This document shows positions 61,200-64,000 of a stretch of 64,000 nt of DNA, piece after piece. The translations under genes and the position numbers were made by a program. Source of the stretch: Arctopsyche grandis (lineage: Eukaryota; Arthropoda; Insecta; Trichoptera; Hydropsychidae); the NCBI RefSeq assembly GCF_051622035.1, contig NC_135357.1:36997691-37061690 (forward strand), given 5' to 3'. Position 1 is the stretch's first letter. Each line of letters starts with the position of its first letter. The notes under the pieces were generated by a model. The model was not told the origin of the DNA. It saw nothing but the letters and a program-made list of their open reading frames with translations, and ran no database searches.

Positions 61200-62590
61200 T
61201 CACATCACTTCACATCACATCGTTGTCCACTGACTGAATGATTTCATTTGTGGTTATTTATTGTATCTTGTATGAATGTACATAATATATGTATATGTTT
61301 TGCCAAATAACTGATATTTGATAATATGGTATTGAGAAATTGTCAATCCAAACCAATTTTTTTTTTTCATCGTGAAAGGTATGTTTTGCTTTTATTTTGA
61401 TTTTTATTTTGAACATTCATAAACTGTCAATAATTCGATATATATTTATACATATATACACACATACATACATCTCATTTTTTAATATTTTCATTCATTT
61501 GAATGAGATTTTTTTTTATCATTGGTGGTTTGACTACGAGGATTTCCTACTTCGTAAATCACCTTTGTTTTCAATAAAAAAATTTTTTTCAACCATTAAT
61601 TCATCCCTTTTGATACGCAGACTTCGGCGGACTGAATGCTTTAACCCACAAAAAATGGTTCACTATTATCAATTACTATTGTCAACCTTTTTTTGCTCTC
61701 TTGCTTTTTAGTACAATAGTGAACCATTTTTGGTGGGTTAAAGCATCCTGGTAAAGCGGTCAGGTTTCCGCCAAAAAATAACAATAGACCTCTCCATTGT
61801 TCGAGAAAGCAGGAGAGCAAAAAAAAGTGGTTGACATTAGAAAATGACAATACTGAACCATTTTTTTAGCCGTCGAGCATCTTCTCCGCCGGTCTCTACT
61901 GATAAGTAGACTGCGGATAGACACAGTGCTTTTTCCAGGAATCGGGGCGGTTTAGCTCTATTTACAAAGTTAGAGTCCAAAAAAAAACGTTCGGCGAACC
62001 ATTAACAATGCATTTACAACAATTGAACAATACGCGGCACCCTCTGGGTCCGGGCTTTACTGATAAGTAAAGAGCGGACCAACTTTGCGGTGTTCATTAT
62101 TCATTGTTCACCGTGCTTTGTTCATTTTTTATGATGAACTTTTTTTATGCTCTCTAGCTTTGTAGTTTGCCCTGTTTCCTTGAAAATAGACCCAAAACGC
62201 CCTGTTTCCTGGAAAAAGCACGCTTCCGCGCCCACCTCTACTGATAAGTTCGATAATCGATCTTATCGATAAGATGATCTATTATAGATGTCTGTCCATG
62301 AAAGTCGTCTGCATCCGAATACGGATTCGGCATTAGAAAAAGCCTATCAAGTTTTTCGAATTTTCAAAAAAAATGAATATAAAGACAAATTTTCCTCGTA
62401 CATATAACAAAGCATTAATAGAAGTGAAGAATATACTAACTTTTTTATTTGGATTAATAACAAAATAAATAAGATAACCTATTAAAAGTTATCTAAATAC
62501 GATAAATATGATTATTAAATGGTAATATGATATATTATGTTGCAAACAAAAAATCACATGTAATAATAACAATTTATATATTTTTTTTTT
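61200..62590. repeat. Palindromic repeat region
   Basis: 61638-61667 (CTTTAACCCACAAAAAATGG and onward) and 61714-61746 form a near-perfect inverted pair of about 30 bases; the same sequence occurs at 17060-17160. The motif TACTGATAAGTA recurs at about 61898, 62069 and 62238. No gene recognised. Confidence 0.55.
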
Positions 62591-62597
62591 GTTTAAG

Positions 62598-63366
62598 GAT
62601 TTGCTGCTGCACAAGATGATGAAAGATTATATTTTGGGTATTGATTATTTGTTTTCATAGGTTCTTAAATTTTTTAAAATTCGATTTCATTACGCATCTA
62701 ATATTATGTATTTTATATATACGTATGTATGTACATATGTGACAGTGAAATTTTATTTCAAGTGAAAATATATTTTCACTGATGTTTCAGTGAAATCATA
62801 TCCAGTTACATTTTCAGGGTTGGTTTTATTAATTTAATATTAAATTTTTAGGGTTGATATTATTTAAGGGTAAGGATAGGTTAGGTTAAGTAAGGGTTGG
62901 CCATATTAATTTAATATTGGGTTGTTAGGGTTAAATTTATAGAGTTAAACGTTGTGAATTCATTTTCTGATACATTTTCACTGCTTGAATTGGAGAAAAT
63001 ATATTTTCACTTGAGATATGCTTTCACTGTAACATATATGTATGTACATACTTGCCCAATCACGTGATTGAGATAATGTTAAAAAGCGAATTTGAAATTT
63101 TAGCGAGCCCGGGAGCCTAATAACCGGTAGAATAGTCGATGTCGATAAATTGGATAGTCCAAGTTGTACGTTACCCCCCAAACCCGAAAATGGCAACTAT
63201 GACATGATTGGAGAGAAGGCATCACCTGGAGATAAGGTGCAACAAGCAACCCTGCTGGTTTACAACTGTAATGATAAATACGATTTGATGGTGCAAAATT
63301 CCCCTTTCAGAGGAGTTGTCGTTTGTCTCAACGACGGCAAGTGGAGTCACGACATAATTTGCAAAA
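62598..63366 (+). CDS. Cassette E: linker and CCP of another ModSP-like gene
   Basis: Linker micro-exon 62598-62637 (40 bases; FAAAQDDERLYFG; phase 1 in, phase 2 out at GTATTG) and CCP exon 63104-63366 (263 bases; phase 2 in, phase 1 out at GTGAGT). The CCP exon encodes EPGSLITGRIVDVDKLD then CTLPPKPENGNYDMIGEKAS, LLVYNCNDKY and VVCLNDGKWSHDIIC. The phases match cassettes A-C exactly. The orientation is opposite to A-C; the Wonton and protease exons would lie right of the window. The linker call is weaker than the CCP call. Confidence 0.75.
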
Positions 63367-64000
63367 GTGAGTTGTGTCAAATTCTTTGCATGCAAGGGTT
63401 GTTCAGAGATAAAACGTTGGCAAAGATAAAACGTCACCCCTTGCCAATTATGTTATAAGCATAATCAATCTTGCTTCAAAAATATCTCAAAAATTCTTTA
63501 TTCATTTAAAAGTTCATGATACTATGATAAAAATTTTCAATATTGCATGATATTTAACGTATCGGTATTTATTTATTTATTGAAAAATCAACAGGCCTCA
63601 TATGTAGACATTCATAAAAACAAAGAATAAATATAACAAAACAACATCTGAGCCCAATTATAGATTTTTACAAAATACATAATATATCTAGTACATCCTG
63701 CCTGAATCGGCCAAAGGTTATTTTACTAATTTGTTTTGGATATTGTGGTGAGGGAACTGACCATTCTGAACACCAAAACAGATCTTTCCCTAAATTTTAC
63801 TATGCTTACTTATATTTTACTATAAGTAGGTAAGCAGTTTTACCATTTTGCTTAGTGTCCAAAAAACCCTAAAAGTATAAATACCAAATAATGCTTTTAT
63901 ACTTTTGCTAAAAATGTACATATTATTTGTGAGGGCCCTGTGCCTCCTTCAAAATCCTGGCCCGGGTTATTTGCATAACCTTTCCCCTCCCCCCCTCGTC
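63367..64000. other. Intron or flank after the cassette E CCP exon
   Basis: No exon recognised. 63560-63900 contains CAACAGGCCTCATATGTAG and GAATCGGCCAAAGGTTATT, possibly LINE-derived 3' sequence. The window ends in a C/T-rich tract. Confidence 0.35.

Noticed and set aside
62875..62910. GGTTAGGTTAAG as telomeric (TTAGG)n
   Set aside because: Only two units and no longer array; ordinary sequence.

Overview
This 64 kb window looks like AT-rich insect nuclear DNA. The signs are spliced genes with canonical GT-AG introns, immune-type serine protease modules (sushi/CCP, then a Wonton-like domain, then a trypsin fold, as in ModSP/HP14), an ADAM metalloprotease, and many eukaryotic transposons: Ty3/gypsy, BEL/Pao, several LINE lineages, hAT-like elements, Helitron-like elements and foldback DNA. 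There is no bacterial-style gene organisation. The insect order cannot be fixed from the sequence alone.

Host genes. The minus strand from about 39.2 kb down to 3.9 kb carries three tandem cassettes of one exon set: a short linker exon, a CCP exon, a Wonton-like exon and five trypsin-fold exons. Cassette C is at 39.2-32.2 kb, B at 22.1-10.4 kb and A at 10.2-3.9 kb. The last catalytic exon of A is not in the window. A broken two-exon copy (D, plus strand) is at 54.0-54.5 kb, and a linker plus CCP of another plus-strand cassette (E) is at 62.6-63.4 kb, running off the right end. Between C and the LINE-rich right half is a minus-strand, 13-exon meltrin-type ADAM gene (48.9-40.2 kb) with an intact zinc site.

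How the protease exons fit together. Intron phases are strikingly regular. Linkers enter in phase 1 and leave in phase 2, CCP exons enter in phase 2 and leave in phase 1, and Wonton exons enter and leave in phase 1. CCP exons therefore cannot be joined in tandem, yet cassette A has three of them before one Wonton exon, and cassette B has two CCP/Wonton pairs before one protease. I saw no signal peptide or LDL-receptor class A exon near any cassette. The last protease exon of B also ends in the phase that the next linker accepts. The locus may thus be a set of alternatively spliced cassettes or a multi-protease gene rather than simple separate genes. Cassette A has lost both cysteines of the disulfide that normally ties the regulatory chain to the protease.

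Mobile DNA. 1-3.86 kb: gypsy element (minus), cut by the window edge, with a clean -1 frameshift heptamer between gag and pol. 12.7-16.8 kb: long LINE whose ORF1 and endonuclease are in one frame, separated by a UAG in a leaky context. 19.1-20.8 kb: hAT nested inside a second hAT-like element. 22-32 kb: hAT remnants and LINEs. 33.5-37.5 kb: nested LINEs and a duplicated TA repeat. 39.7-40.0 kb: long-arm foldback element. 46-48.4 kb: inverted duplication carrying Helitron-like ends around ADAM exons. 49.6-51 kb: LINE. 54.5-59.6 kb: LINE interrupted by a young, internally deleted BEL/Pao element. Several solo LTRs have matching target-site duplications.
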